Shown here: positions 1 through 7,649 of the stretch, one piece after another | Position numbering within the stretch: position 1 is the stretch's first letter | How the letters are laid out: each line of letters opens with the position of its first letter | Assembly (NCBI GenBank): GCA_046757645.1 | Contig: JBHHYS010000051.1 | Location: 1 to 17,442, forward strand | Reading direction: 5' to 3' | Origin: JBHHYS01 sp046757645 | Lineage (GTDB): Bacteria > Acidobacteriota > Terriglobia > Acidiferrales > 2-02-FULL-67-57 | DNA: 17,442 nt | Notes under the pieces: model-generated | What the model was told of the DNA's origin: nothing | What the model saw: the letters and a program-made list of their open reading frames with translations, nothing else | Database searches by the model: none | Translations under genes and position numbers: made by a program

Positions 1-2
1 CA

Positions 3-95
3 ATTTCCTCGTGGATCGGCCCGCTGCTGGAAGTTGAGCAGGCGCTAGAGAGCGTGTGCTGGCGCGAGACCTTGACCCAGAAACTACAGCGCTAG
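3..95 (+). CDS. C-terminal end of an unidentified gene (partial)
   Basis: Frame 3 is open from the left edge to a TAG at 93-95 and encodes about 30 residues ending in ETLTQKLQR. The composition (amphipathic, with Glu and Leu in helical spacing) looks protein-like, and the stop lies about 60 bases before the convergent stop of the next gene, which is a reasonable gene boundary. The body of the gene lies outside the window, so no family can be named. It could be a chance open frame, because only 31 codons are visible. Confidence 0.35.
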   Translation: MSSWIGPLLEVEQALESVCWRETLTQKLQR

Positions 96-156
96 GGGCG
101 GGCGTGTCTACTGTCCTCGGTACAGCGAAGAAAAAGCAAAAACAGATCGACTGGCC

Positions 157-2832
157 CTACATCCGATTCCGCGGCCTGGAAAGGGCGGCCAAGAGGTAAA
201 GGGCAGCGGCGGCGAAGAGCACGAAGCGGAAGCCGAAGCCCATCGCCAACAGCGTGGCCAGGATGGCCGAGAGCACCGAGGCGCAGCCGTTGACGCCCCA
301 GGCCCAGGGCAGCAAGGCGGGCCAGGCGGCTTCCAGGCGCTGCCAGGCCAGCGGAAAGGGCATTCCCATCAGGAAGGCCAGCGGCGCCATCAGGGCCAGA
401 GAAATTACCACGCGTGCCGGGGCCGGCAGACCCACGAGTGGCGGCAGGATGAAGGGCAGAACAAGAGCGGCGGCGACGGTAAGGAGAGCGATGGCGGCAC
501 AGACGAGCGGCAGCCCTCCTACGCCCCAGGGGCTTCGGACGGCAGGTCCGCCTGCGCTCGGGGAGCTGCGGCGGACAGGCTCTCCTATGCTCGGAGAGCT
601 TCGGAGGGCAAAGCGTCCCGCCGCGAAGCTGCCCAGGCCGCTGAAGACCAGCACACCGGTGAGGACGACGGCGATGGCGTAGATGGGGTTGGCGAGGAAA
701 AAGGTGAACTTCTGGATGAAGACGATCTCAATGAACAGGTAGCCGAGGCCGATGGCGAAGAAGTAGCCGAAGACGCGCAGGCGGCCCCTCGACTGTGCTC
801 CCCTCGCGTTCGCTCGGGACAAGCGGGCCAGGGAAGCCCCGCGGCTGCCTGCTGCTGAAACGCCAGGAGTCGCCCGGCGACGGCGAAGAATGAGGAGGGG
901 GAGGAGGATAAGAGCAAAGCTGATGACGGCGGCCTGGGCGAGCGTGGCGACGAGAATCAGGTAGCCCCATTCGAGCATGGGCAGCCACTGCCGGCCGTAG
1001 GTGCGAAGCAGGAGAGGCAAGGCGCGCCAGCGAAAGAAGTGGTCGAAGTAGGGCTGGTCGTCCCGGGCGGGGCGGAGGTTGAAAGGGTAGTTGTCAAAGA
1101 AGGTGGCGCGGCGCTCGGGGCTGGCGAGAATTTCCTGCGTGGCTTCGAAGTAATAGGGCTGCGCCAGGCGGTTGAAGCGGTTGGCTTCCGAGGCCTCGAT
1201 GCCCGGGTAGTAGGCGAGGTCAAAGAGGCGCTCCCGGCAGAATTCTTTCAGTGCGGCGATTTCCTCCGGGGTGAAGGGTGTGCGCTTGACCAACAGCGTC
1301 GCCGTCGCCCAGGAGCGCACCAGCGCCAACTGCTCGCCGGGGCGAGCGACCCCGCGGGCTTGCCCGGAGGACTCGCCCTGAAGGGATTCGAGGGCGGCAA
1401 CAGCGGTGGCGAAAAGCTTGAGGGTGTCACGCGGGGGCATCTTCAGCCAGCGGGTGATGCTCAGCACGCCGTTGTCGCTCAAATGGTCGGTGTAGCGCGC
1501 GAAAGCTTCCACGGTGTAGAGGTAGCTTTCGTTCAGCGCGTGCACGCCGGCGGTAGCGGCGGCCAAGGAATCGAGCAGAGACATCTGGATCAGGTCGAAC
1601 GGCGTTTCGCCGGGCAGGCTCTCAATAAAGCCCCGGGCTTCCTTGTTGTGCAGGCGCACCGGCGGCAAATCATAGAGGCCTCCGGTGAAGTCAGCATAGG
1701 GGCCGCGCACCAGGGCGATGATTTGCGGGTTCAGTTCGACGCCCTCAATGCGGGCGCTGCGGTGGGAGAGCGCCAGCAGGACGTCGCTGCCGCCGCCCGC
1801 CCCCAGGATGAGCACGCGCGCCGCGCTGGGGTTGGCGAGGAGGTGATAGGGGGCGGCGCCCGAAGTCCAGTCGAGAAACTCGAGCGGCGCCGTGCGCCCA
1901 TCAAACGCGGTCAAAGCGCCCGCGCTGTCCCCGTCGAGGAACAGACCGAGCTGTGGCGGTGGCGTAGCCCGGGCGGCCAGGCTGAGCCCCGGCGCGTGGC
2001 GAAAAGCCGGGCTGCGCACCACGTCCACCCGACCCAGGGGGGAAAACCGTTGTGCAACAATCGCCGCCTGGGGAAGATTCAGGTTGAGGCTCAGGCTCTT
2101 GTACTGCGAGGGGCGGAGCCGAAGAGCGTCGCTGAACTGGAGGGCGTAAAAGGTGGCGATGAGCAGGACGAGCACGAGCACCCGGCTCGCCCGGCGGAAG
2201 GCCGGCAGCGCCAGCAAAGCGGCAGTAGCGGCCAGCACGTAGATGAGCAGGATGGTGCGCTCGGGCGGCACCAGATAGAGAAAAACTACCAGCAGCAGGG
2301 AACCCAGGCCGGAGCCAAAGAGATTAAAGAAGTAGACCCGCGGGGCCTGGCGGGCGTGCACGAGCAGGAGCAGTCCTACCGCACAAGCGGCGAGAAAGAA
2401 GGGAACAAAGAAGGCCAGGTAGTAGGCCGCCAGGGCAAGCATTTGCCGCGCGTCCCAGAGGAAAAGAGAGGGGTCGAAAGAGACGCGTTGCGCCGCCACA
2501 AAGCAGGCGGGCAGAGAGAGAGCGAAGAGCGTGGCGAACACCGCAAAAGCTCTCTCCGGGTTCGCTCGGTGGGGAGATGAGGTTTCAGCCGGAACCGAGC
2601 GGCGCCACCAGAGCGAGAGGAAGGTGCCGCTGGCGCCAAAGCCGAGCAGAGCGATGGAGATGACCATATAGGCGAAGTGGTGCCAGAGGACGAGGGAGAA
2701 AGCGCGCATCAGAGCAAGCTCGTAGGCCAGCGTGGCCGCGGAGACCAGCAACAGCGCGTACAGCAGCCGCATGCGGCGATTGTACTCGTAGAACGCTTGA
2801 TGCGTTGATTCATTGATTGGTTGAATAGGCAC
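157..2832 (-). CDS. polytopic membrane protein with spermidine-synthase-like SAM-binding domain
   Basis: The 891-residue protein has hydrophobic membrane segments over about residues 21-235, a soluble domain over about 240-600, and further membrane segments at about 615-650 and 685-885. The soluble part contains the Rossmann/SAM motif ARVLILGAGGGSD near 338-350, followed by EGVELNP near 363-369, as in spermidine synthase (SpeE) and related methyltransferases. DDQPYFDHFF near 591-600 is typical of fused membrane/spermidine-synthase-like proteins. Aminopropyl transfer is not proven, so a membrane-bound role using SAM or decarboxylated SAM is inference. The longest frame starts at GTG 2832 without a clear Shine-Dalgarno. 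ATG 2772, giving MRLLYALLLV, fits the start of the first membrane helix better and may be the true start. Two cytoplasmic loops (about 652-686 and 741-773) carry repeat-derived insertions, listed separately. Confidence 0.88.
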   Translation of the reverse strand: MPIQPINESTHQAFYEYNRRMRLLYALLLVSAATLAYELALMRAFSLVLWHHFAYMVISIALLGFGASGTFLSLWWRRSVPAETSSPHRANPERAFAVFATLFALSLPACFVAAQRVSFDPSLFLWDARQMLALAAYYLAFFVPFFLAACAVGLLLLVHARQAPRVYFFNLFGSGLGSLLLVVFLYLVPPERTILLIYVLAATAALLALPAFRRASRVLVLVLLIATFYALQFSDALRLRPSQYKSLSLNLNLPQAAIVAQRFSPLGRVDVVRSPAFRHAPGLSLAARATPPPQLGLFLDGDSAGALTAFDGRTAPLEFLDWTSGAAPYHLLANPSAARVLILGAGGGSDVLLALSHRSARIEGVELNPQIIALVRGPYADFTGGLYDLPPVRLHNKEARGFIESLPGETPFDLIQMSLLDSLAAATAGVHALNESYLYTVEAFARYTDHLSDNGVLSITRWLKMPPRDTLKLFATAVAALESLQGESSGQARGVARPGEQLALVRSWATATLLVKRTPFTPEEIAALKEFCRERLFDLAYYPGIEASEANRFNRLAQPYYFEATQEILASPERRATFFDNYPFNLRPARDDQPYFDHFFRWRALPLLLRTYGRQWLPMLEWGYLILVATLAQAAVISFALILLPLLILRRRRATPGVSAAGSRGASLARLSRANARGAQSRGRLRVFGYFFAIGLGYLFIEIVFIQKFTFFLANPIYAIAVVLTGVLVFSGLGSFAAGRFALRSSPSIGEPVRRSSPSAGGPAVRSPWGVGGLPLVCAAIALLTVAAALVLPFILPPLVGLPAPARVVISLALMAPLAFLMGMPFPLAWQRLEAAWPALLPWAWGVNGCASVLSAILATLLAMGFGFRFVLFAAAALYLLAALSRPRNRM
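520..618. repeat. three tandem imperfect 33-nt repeats inside a coding region
   Basis: Three consecutive 33-base units (520-552, 553-585, 586-618) align end to end and share the pattern T-R-Y-G-C-Y-C..GGGGCTTCGG or variants of it. On the minus strand each encodes 11 residues, in order GRFALRSSPSI, GEPVRRSSPSA and GGPAVRSPWGV. The unit length is a multiple of three, so the membrane protein stays in frame. The first-translated copy begins within the conserved end of a membrane helix, so the array has probably expanded outward from it into a loop. Confidence 0.65.
775..879. repeat. REP-like element within a coding region, encoding a loop insertion
   Basis: The stretch around 790-830 (CCCTCGCGTTCGCTCGGGAC, then AAGCGGG) resembles the intergenic repeat at 5364-5390 (CCCTTCGACTGCGCTCAGGG, then CAAGCGG). 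It lies in frame in the spermidine-synthase-like gene and specifies an Arg/Ala/Ser/Gly-rich segment (about residues 652-686) just after a membrane helix, in a probable cytoplasmic loop. The boundaries are approximate, and the similarity is partial rather than exact. Confidence 0.4.
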
Positions 2833-2854
2833 AGCCGGTAAGGAGTAAAGAAGA

Positions 2855-2867
2855 GTTCTGGTAGAAC
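2855..2867. promoter_or_regulatory. GTTCT-N3-AGAAC palindrome between divergent genes
   Basis: A perfect 5-bp inverted repeat (GTTCT, GGT, AGAAC) lies in the 86-base gap between the divergent membrane-protein gene and the DUF4139 gene. Its position would suit an operator for either promoter. A weak -10-like TACAGT follows at 2882-2887, without a good -35. A 13-base palindrome can occur by chance, so this is a candidate only. Confidence 0.22.
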
Positions 2868-2918
2868 GAGAATGACTGGGGTACAGTTTGCGGGGATCGG
2901 GTCAAAGGAGGAGAAGCC

Positions 2919-5000
2919 ATGCGTAGGTGGTTGGCGCGGCTCGCGATTCTTTCATTGTTGAGCCCGGCGGTGGGAGCGGCCGAAGCCGGCGTGCCGCTGC
3001 CGGTGCGCAAAGTGGTGCTCTACAAGAACGGGATGGGCTACTTCGAGCACCTGGGCCAGGTGCGGGGCGCGCAGGAAGTGGAAATCGCGCTCCCCAGCGC
3101 GCAATTGAACGACGTGCTGAAGTCGCTCACGGTAATTGACCTGGGGCGGGGCCAGGTGGCCGGCGTGACCTACGATTCCGCCGCGCCGCTCGACCGGCGC
3201 TTGGCCGAGCTACCCATCAACCTGGGCTCGGCTCAAGGGCTGGTGAGTTTCCTCAACCAGATTCGCGGCACCGAGGTCGAGCTGCGGGCGCCCGGCGGGA
3301 GTGTGGCGGGCAAGCTGATGGGAGCCGAGGTGCGCCGCCGGCAGGTGGGGGCGAACGCGGTCGTGGAAGCCATCGAAGTGGTGGTGTTCACGCCGCAAGG
3401 CGAACTGCGCACGGTGGAGCTGGCCTCAGCGGGGGCGCTGCGGCTGGTGGAGCCCGAACTGGCCAGCGAGGTAGGCCGCTACCTCGACCTGCTCAACTCC
3501 GCCCATCAGCGCGACGTCCGCCGCCTGCGCATCCACACCGTGGGCAAGGGCCGCCGCCAGCTTTACGTCAGCTACACCTCGGAGGCCCCCATCTGGAAAA
3601 CCACCTACCGCATCGTGCTCGACGATAAACACACACCCCTCCTCCAGGGCTGGGCCATCGTCGATAACACCACCCCCATGGACTGGGTGGACGTTGACCT
3701 CTCCCTGGTGGCGGGCGCCCCAGTCAGCTTCGTCTACAACCTCTCCCAGCCACTCTACGCCCGCCGGCCGGTGGTGCCCCTTCCCCAGGGCGTGCAGGTA
3801 ACCCCCCAGACTCACGAAGCCACATTGGAAGTCCCGAGAGAAGAAGAGGCGGGCGGAGTGGTCGGCGGAGTTTCCGGAGCGCCCCGTGCTGCTGAGGTAG
3901 CTGACAAAGCCGCGAGGGCGCGCCGGGTGTTCGCCGCGAAGTCCGCGGTGGCGGCGCCCGCGCTTGCCGGGCGCCTGGGTGAGGTGATGCGGCAGCAGGC
4001 TCCGGCGGCCGCGCAAGCACAGGCGCTGGGGGAGCAGTTCGAGTACCGGCTGCGCCAGCCGGTAACCATCCGGCGAAACCAGTCGGCGCTGCTGCCCATC
4101 ATTCACACCGAGGTGGAAGGCGAGAAGGTCTCGCTCTACAACGAGGCGACCGCAGGCAAGCGCCCGCGCCTGGCGATCTGGCTCAAGAACACCAGCGGGC
4201 TGACCCTCGACGCCGGCTCGTTTACGGTGATTGACTCCAACGCCTTCGCCGGCGAAGGCCTGACGGAAACCATCAACCCGGGCGAGAGCCGCCTGCTGAG
4301 CTACGCGCTCGACCTGGGCCTCGAGGTAGCCACCAACCGCGGCACCGAGCGGGAGCGGGTGGAAAGAGTGGAAATCGTCAAAGGGGTGATGCGGCTGCAC
4401 AAGAAGATCGTGGAGAAGAGGACCTATACCATCCGCAACAACAACGAGAAGGGGCGCACCGTGGTGGTGGAGCATCCGGTGCGCGCCGGGTGGAGGCTGG
4501 TTGAGACCCCGAAGCCGGCCGAATCGAGCGCCAGCTACCACCGCTTTCGCGTGGTGGCGAAGCCGAAGACCACCACCGAGTTTGCCGTGCGGGAAGAAAA
4601 TCCCCGGCAGACCACCTACGCCATCCGCAACGTCACCCCGGAGCAGATCACCCTCTGGGTGCGGCAGAAGACGATTGATGCGGAAATCGAGCGGGCCCTG
4701 CGGCGCATCGTGGCCAAGAAGAATCAGATTGACGCGCTGAACAAAAAGATTGCCGGGCTCGAAAAAGAGCAGAAGGAAATCTTCCGCGACCAGGAGCGTG
4801 TGCGCGAAAACCTCCGCCGCCTGGGCCGCACCCCGGAGGAAGCCAACCTCCGCCTGCGCTACATCCGTCAACTCGAGCGGCAGGAAAACCGCCTGGGGGC
4901 CTTGCGGGCCGAGCGCGCTCGCCTCGAGGACCAGCGCGCTGCCGCCCAGCAGCAGCTCGACCAAATACTGGAGAACCTCGCCTTTGACCGCAAGCTGTAA
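2919..5000 (+). CDS. exported DUF4139 domain protein with C-terminal coiled coil
   Basis: The 693-residue protein starts at an ATG preceded by a strong AAAGGAGGA (2905-2913). Residues 1-20 form a signal peptide (Arg-rich start, LAILSLLSP core, cleavage probably after VGAAEA or nearby). The start of the mature protein, PVRKVVLYKNGMGYFEH, and later stretches such as YVSYTSEAPIWKTTYRI (about 218-234) and DVDLSLVAGAPVSFVYN (about 257-273) are typical of DUF4139 proteins, the family that includes the mucoidy-inhibitor-like proteins. Residues 300-370 are a low-complexity Ala/Glu/Val linker. The last 100 residues are strongly charged heptad-like sequence (KNQIDALNKKIAGLEKEQKE) and should form a coiled coil. 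The molecular role of this family is not established. Action in the periplasm or outer envelope is inferred from the signal peptide. It stands alone, divergent from the upstream gene and followed by a hairpin. Confidence 0.85.
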   Translation: MRRWLARLAILSLLSPAVGAAEAGVPLPVRKVVLYKNGMGYFEHLGQVRGAQEVEIALPSAQLNDVLKSLTVIDLGRGQVAGVTYDSAAPLDRRLAELPINLGSAQGLVSFLNQIRGTEVELRAPGGSVAGKLMGAEVRRRQVGANAVVEAIEVVVFTPQGELRTVELASAGALRLVEPELASEVGRYLDLLNSAHQRDVRRLRIHTVGKGRRQLYVSYTSEAPIWKTTYRIVLDDKHTPLLQGWAIVDNTTPMDWVDVDLSLVAGAPVSFVYNLSQPLYARRPVVPLPQGVQVTPQTHEATLEVPREEEAGGVVGGVSGAPRAAEVADKAARARRVFAAKSAVAAPALAGRLGEVMRQQAPAAAQAQALGEQFEYRLRQPVTIRRNQSALLPIIHTEVEGEKVSLYNEATAGKRPRLAIWLKNTSGLTLDAGSFTVIDSNAFAGEGLTETINPGESRLLSYALDLGLEVATNRGTERERVERVEIVKGVMRLHKKIVEKRTYTIRNNNEKGRTVVVEHPVRAGWRLVETPKPAESSASYHRFRVVAKPKTTTEFAVREENPRQTTYAIRNVTPEQITLWVRQKTIDAEIERALRRIVAKKNQIDALNKKIAGLEKEQKEIFRDQERVRENLRRLGRTPEEANLRLRYIRQLERQENRLGALRAERARLEDQRAAAQQQLDQILENLAFDRKL

Positions 5001-5023
5001 CCACGGATACCCTCGTACGGCGG

Positions 5024-5043
5024 GTCACCCCTTCAGGGGTGAC
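5024..5043 (+). terminator. hairpin after the DUF4139 gene
   Basis: GTCACCCC, a TTCA loop and GGGGTGAC form a perfect 8-bp stem 24 bases after the stop codon. There is no T-run, so it may be a weak terminator or the first member of the palindromic repeat island that follows. A second small hairpin (CAAAGCC/GGCTTTG at 5057-5073) lies just beyond. Confidence 0.35.
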
Positions 5044-5045
5044 AT

Positions 5046-5460
5046 GGCCGGCCCATCAAAGCCACCGGCTTTGGCCGCTGAGGGCAAAGCTAGAGACAAC
5101 CTCAGGGGCTAAAGCCAGTTTTTTGATTCGGTTGCCTTTCGGCAGGGTTAAAACCCTGCCCTACCGTGAGTAGGTAGCGGCGAGGAATGCGTTTTGTCGC
5201 CTGCTGGCGACAGCATTCCTCGTCGGCTTTTTGAGGGGACAAACCGACGATGAAGCCCCCAGGTGCCGGGGCTTCATCGCCGCTACCGCTCAGGGCAAGC
5301 AAGCTCAGGGCAGGCAGCTTGCATTCCTCGTCGGCTTTTCGGGGCGAATCCCTCGACTTCGCTCCCTTCGACTGCGCTCAGGGCAAGCGGGGCAAGCCAA
5401 CGACAAAGGCGGAGCCTTTGTCGCCGCTACCACCCCCGGGCGGAAGCCCGGGGGCTGAAC
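5046..5460. repeat. mosaic island of palindromic (REP-like) repeats
   Basis: This non-coding stretch is built from hairpin modules. GGCAGGGTT/AACCCTGCC is at 5141-5160. CGAGGAATGC/GCATTCCTCG at 5181-5222 encloses TGTCGCC/GGCGACA. CGATGAAGCCCC/GGGGCTTCATCG is at 5248-5279, CGACAAAGGC/GCCTTTGTCG at 5401-5423, and CCCCCGGGC/GCCCGGGGG at 5433-5454. The third and fourth both end in TCGCCGCTACC, whose complement GGTAGCGGCG starts the second module (5173-5182). A 19-base direct repeat, GCATTCCTCGTCGGCTTTT, occurs at 5213-5231 and 5321-5339. GCTCAGGGCAAGC occurs at 5288-5300 and 5376-5388, with a variant at 5303-5315. Sequence from 5461 to the next stop at 5604 shows no gene or further clear structure. 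Short open frames here do not look like proteins. Confidence 0.75.
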
Positions 5461-5603
5461 TCCAAGTTGCAGCGGCGCTACGGTTGGGGTTTGCCGGGTT
5501 TTGCGTGGGCGCCGGTGAAGGGGACCCACCTACGCCAAGGTACTTCAGCGGACAGGTCGGCCGGCAGGCGACGCAGCAGCGCGTTGAGAGCCAGGACTCA
5601 GGA

Positions 5604-6404
5604 CTATTGTTCCGGACGTGAATGGCCACCCCGCAAAGGGACGAAGCGGACGGGCATCACCGAGTCCATGCGGAGGTCGCCGCGGGTCTTCCCCTTGTGG
5701 ACGACGACCAGGTTCTGCTGGTACAGGAAGCTGCCCACGGGGATAACCATGCGGCCACCGGACTTGAGTTGCTCCAGCAGCGGCGGCGGGACGTGCGTGG
5801 CCCAGGCGGTAACCACGATGGCGTCAAAGGGCGCCTTTTCCGGCCAGCCGTAGTAGCCATCGCCGATGCGCACCTCGACGTTCTCGTAGCCCAGGCGCTT
5901 GAGGCGCTGGCGGGCGGCGCGCCCCAGCGGCTCGATGAGTTCCATGGTATAGACCTCTTTGACCAGCGGGGCGAGCACCGCGGCCTGATAGCCCGAGCCG
6001 GTGCCGAGCTCCAGGACGCGGTCACCGGGTTTGACCCGCAGCAACTCGGTCATCTTGGCAACCATGTAGGGCTGGGAGATGGTCTGGCCGTAGCCGATGG
6101 GCAGGGGATGGTCTTCATAGGTCAGGTCGCGGTGGCGAGCGGGGACGAACTCGTGCCGGGGCGTGGCCTGCATGGCGTCAAGCACGCGGGGGTCGCGCAC
6201 CGGGTCGCGGAAATCGCGCGGGCGCGCGATCGTCCGCTCCACCATCTGCTCCCGCAGCCGGCGCCACTTGGGGTCTTCAGCCCCACCGTTTCCCCCCGGG
6301 GCGCGGGTCAGCGAGGCGAGCCCCGTTGTTGACGCGGCCAGCATCACACCGGCGAGAAGAGCGCCCACGGCCAGCGCGAGAATGTTTTTCCGGTTGCGCC
6401 TCAT
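5604..6404 (-). CDS. pcm: protein-L-isoaspartate O-methyltransferase, exported form
   Basis: The 266-residue protein uses SAM to methylate L-isoaspartyl residues in damaged proteins so that they can be repaired. Residues 45-260 match the family: HEFVP (84-88), the substrate-side motif GYGQTISQPYMVA (104-116), SAM motif I VLELGTGSGYQAAVLA (130-145), and DAIVVTAWATHVP (194-206) followed by IPVG. Residues 1-32 are extra compared with the cytoplasmic enzyme: a basic start (MRRNRKN) and a hydrophobic stretch to about 25, which read as a signal peptide or membrane anchor. The enzyme therefore probably acts outside the cytoplasm, where a SAM supply is not obvious. A TATAAT lies only 11 bases upstream of the ATG and there is no Shine-Dalgarno, suggesting a nearly leaderless transcript. 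A shorter start after the hydrophobic stretch would remove the export signal, but ATG 6404 fits the promoter position. Confidence 0.9.
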   Translation of the reverse strand: MRRNRKNILALAVGALLAGVMLAASTTGLASLTRAPGGNGGAEDPKWRRLREQMVERTIARPRDFRDPVRDPRVLDAMQATPRHEFVPARHRDLTYEDHPLPIGYGQTISQPYMVAKMTELLRVKPGDRVLELGTGSGYQAAVLAPLVKEVYTMELIEPLGRAARQRLKRLGYENVEVRIGDGYYGWPEKAPFDAIVVTAWATHVPPPLLEQLKSGGRMVIPVGSFLYQQNLVVVHKGKTRGDLRMDSVMPVRFVPLRGGHSRPEQ

Positions 6405-6415
6405 CCCAGTTTCCG

Positions 6416-6421
6416 ATTATA
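6416..6421 (-). promoter_or_regulatory. -10 TATAAT for the isoaspartate methyltransferase gene
   Basis: The complement reads TATAAT, a consensus -10, 11 bases before the start codon at 6404. No convincing -35 is seen at 16-18 bases upstream. If used, transcription would begin about five bases before the ATG. Confidence 0.4.
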
Positions 6422-6507
6422 GCTGTTCGTTTGCCACACCAGGAGGGAGAATGCTCCGCTGCTTGAGCCTTCATACGCTGGCTTGCCTGACGCGCCCGGG
6501 GACCGAG

Positions 6508-6575
6508 CAAGACGAAGAATCTTGTAAGCCACCGCAGAGCTTCAAAAGCAGATTCTTTGCTTCGCTCAGAATGAC
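6508..6575. repeat. dispersed repeat of the GATTCTT..TTCGCTCAGAATGAC type
   Basis: The 221-base divergent gap between the methyltransferase and protease genes contains GATTCTTTGCTTCGCTCAGA followed by ATGAC (6551-6575). From general knowledge, near-identical strings are scattered in intergenic regions of many GC-rich environmental bacteria. AAGAATC at 6515-6521 pairs with GATTCTT at 6551-6557, so the unit may fold as a long-loop hairpin. No gene is seen in the gap. Confidence 0.4.
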
Positions 6576-6625
6576 AACGCCCAAGACTTTACCGACACCC
6601 TGCTGGGGGAGGTAAGCCGACAGGA

Positions 6626-7402
6626 ATGGAGTTGAAAATCTACGGCTCGCCCCCCTCGGGCGACCGCGCCCTCCGACCGGCAAAGAGCCGATGGGTGCCC
6701 TCTTGGGTGGAGGGGTTCGAGCGTTGGGCGGCGCCGGAGGCGGAAACCGACCTTCCGCAGGAGCGCAGTCTTCTTCCCGTGGCCGCGCTGTTGGGGGTGG
6801 CGCTGGCGGTGCAGTACGCCCAGCTCGGGATTCCCGCCGTGCGCGCCTTTCTCGAGGAGGGCGACGTCCTCTATCGCGTCTCCTGGGCCGGGTTCACCAT
6901 CATCAAGCAGTGGTGGTTGTTTGTGCTGACGTTGCTGGCATTGCGTTTCCGGGAAGAGTCGCTGGCGAGCCTGGGGTTTCCGCGACTGGACGCCCGCCGC
7001 CTCACCCTGGCAATCGCCCTGGTGGTGTTCTTCCTGGGCGCGGCGTTGTTGCGCGGCCCGAGCTACCCCCCGGCGGACGCCGCGTTCCACTGGCTGGAAC
7101 CGCTCTGGCCGGGTGAACGCGCTCTGTGGGTGCTGCTGGCAGTGACCGCCGCCGTGGTGGAAGAGACTTTTTTCCGGGGCTTCGCCATCGTCTGGACCTA
7201 CCGCTGGAGCGGGCATCTCCCCCTGGCGGTTTTGCTGCCGGCGGCGGTGTTTGCGGCGGGGCACGTCTATTTGGGCTGGCTGAACATCGGCTTCGCGCTG
7301 CTGGCGGCGCTGGCATTCTCGTTGCTGTTCCTGTGGCGGCGCGACCTCTACTGGCCGATGCTGCTGCACTTTGCCGTGGACTCCCTGGTGCTGCTGAGCT
7401 GA
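6626..7402 (+). CDS. CPBP (CAAX-protease/bacteriocin-processing) family intramembrane endopeptidase
   Basis: The 258-residue membrane protein has hydrophobic segments at about 49-70, 88-107, 125-142, 166-190, 198-216, 219-236 and 244-257. The family's three catalytic motifs are present: EETFFRG (E179, E180, R184), FAAGH (F209, H213) and a final LLHFAVDS (H248). Members are putative metal-independent glutamic-type proteases that cleave within the membrane. In bacteria their substrates are rarely known; some process peptides or give bacteriocin self-immunity. The first 48 residues are a soluble, Pro- and Arg-containing extension. A GGAGGT at 6608-6613 lies 12 bases before the ATG, which is rather far, while CAGGA directly touches the start. 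It is divergent from the methyltransferase gene and has no obvious operon partner, so the target cannot be guessed. Confidence 0.87.
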   Translation: MELKIYGSPPSGDRALRPAKSRWVPSWVEGFERWAAPEAETDLPQERSLLPVAALLGVALAVQYAQLGIPAVRAFLEEGDVLYRVSWAGFTIIKQWWLFVLTLLALRFREESLASLGFPRLDARRLTLAIALVVFFLGAALLRGPSYPPADAAFHWLEPLWPGERALWVLLAVTAAVVEETFFRGFAIVWTYRWSGHLPLAVLLPAAVFAAGHVYLGWLNIGFALLAALAFSLLFLWRRDLYWPMLLHFAVDSLVLLS

Positions 7403-7622
7403 GGTCGGCGCCGTTCAATGCCCGAAAGAGCCATTCGCCGCCCCGGCCTCCCCGCTCGGGGGATGGGCGCTTGACAACCGAGGGGCGCAGCGGCAGGCTG
7501 GTTTTGTGAGGGTGAAAGTTGTGCGCGTAGCGGGCCTCCACCGGGCGGGGATTTGCCCCCGGGGCGCGTGCTGTGCCGGTGATGCCTGCGGGTTCTGCTG
7601 CTGCTCTTTTCTGTGCTCCTGT

Positions 7623-7649
7623 TGCGGCGGTCGCTAGCCGACCGCCGCA
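7623..7649 (+). terminator. strong hairpin in the gene-free stretch before the sulfurtransferase gene
   Basis: TGCGGCGGTCG and CGACCGCCGCA form a perfect 11-bp stem around CTAGC, followed by TCTTT. The element lies 221 bases after the protease stop and 68 bases before the sulfurtransferase ATG. It may terminate protease transcription, or act as an attenuator if the sulfurtransferase promoter lies upstream; a TTGACA at 7471-7476 has no good -10 partner. The remainder of 7403-7717 contains no convincing gene and no riboswitch that I recognise. Confidence 0.4.

Noticed and set aside
1039..2580. Long + strand open frame (513 codons) opposite the spermidine-synthase-like gene
   Set aside because: It is the antisense shadow of a GC-rich gene; its translation is Gly/Gln/Arg/Glu-rich with no domain, while the minus strand encodes clear membrane helices and a SAM motif.
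3426..4964. Long minus-strand open frame (512 codons) opposite the DUF4139 gene
   Set aside because: Antisense shadow: no ribosome site or recognisable motif, and it lies wholly inside a well-supported gene with a signal peptide and coiled coil.
5213..5339. CRISPR-like array from the 19-base direct repeat
   Set aside because: There are only two copies, 108 bases apart, associated with hairpins; there is no regular spacing and no cas gene.
5231..5853. Several + strand frames of 75-196 codons in and after the repeat island
   Set aside because: They read through palindromic repeats and the antisense of the methyltransferase gene, with no ribosome sites or protein-like composition.
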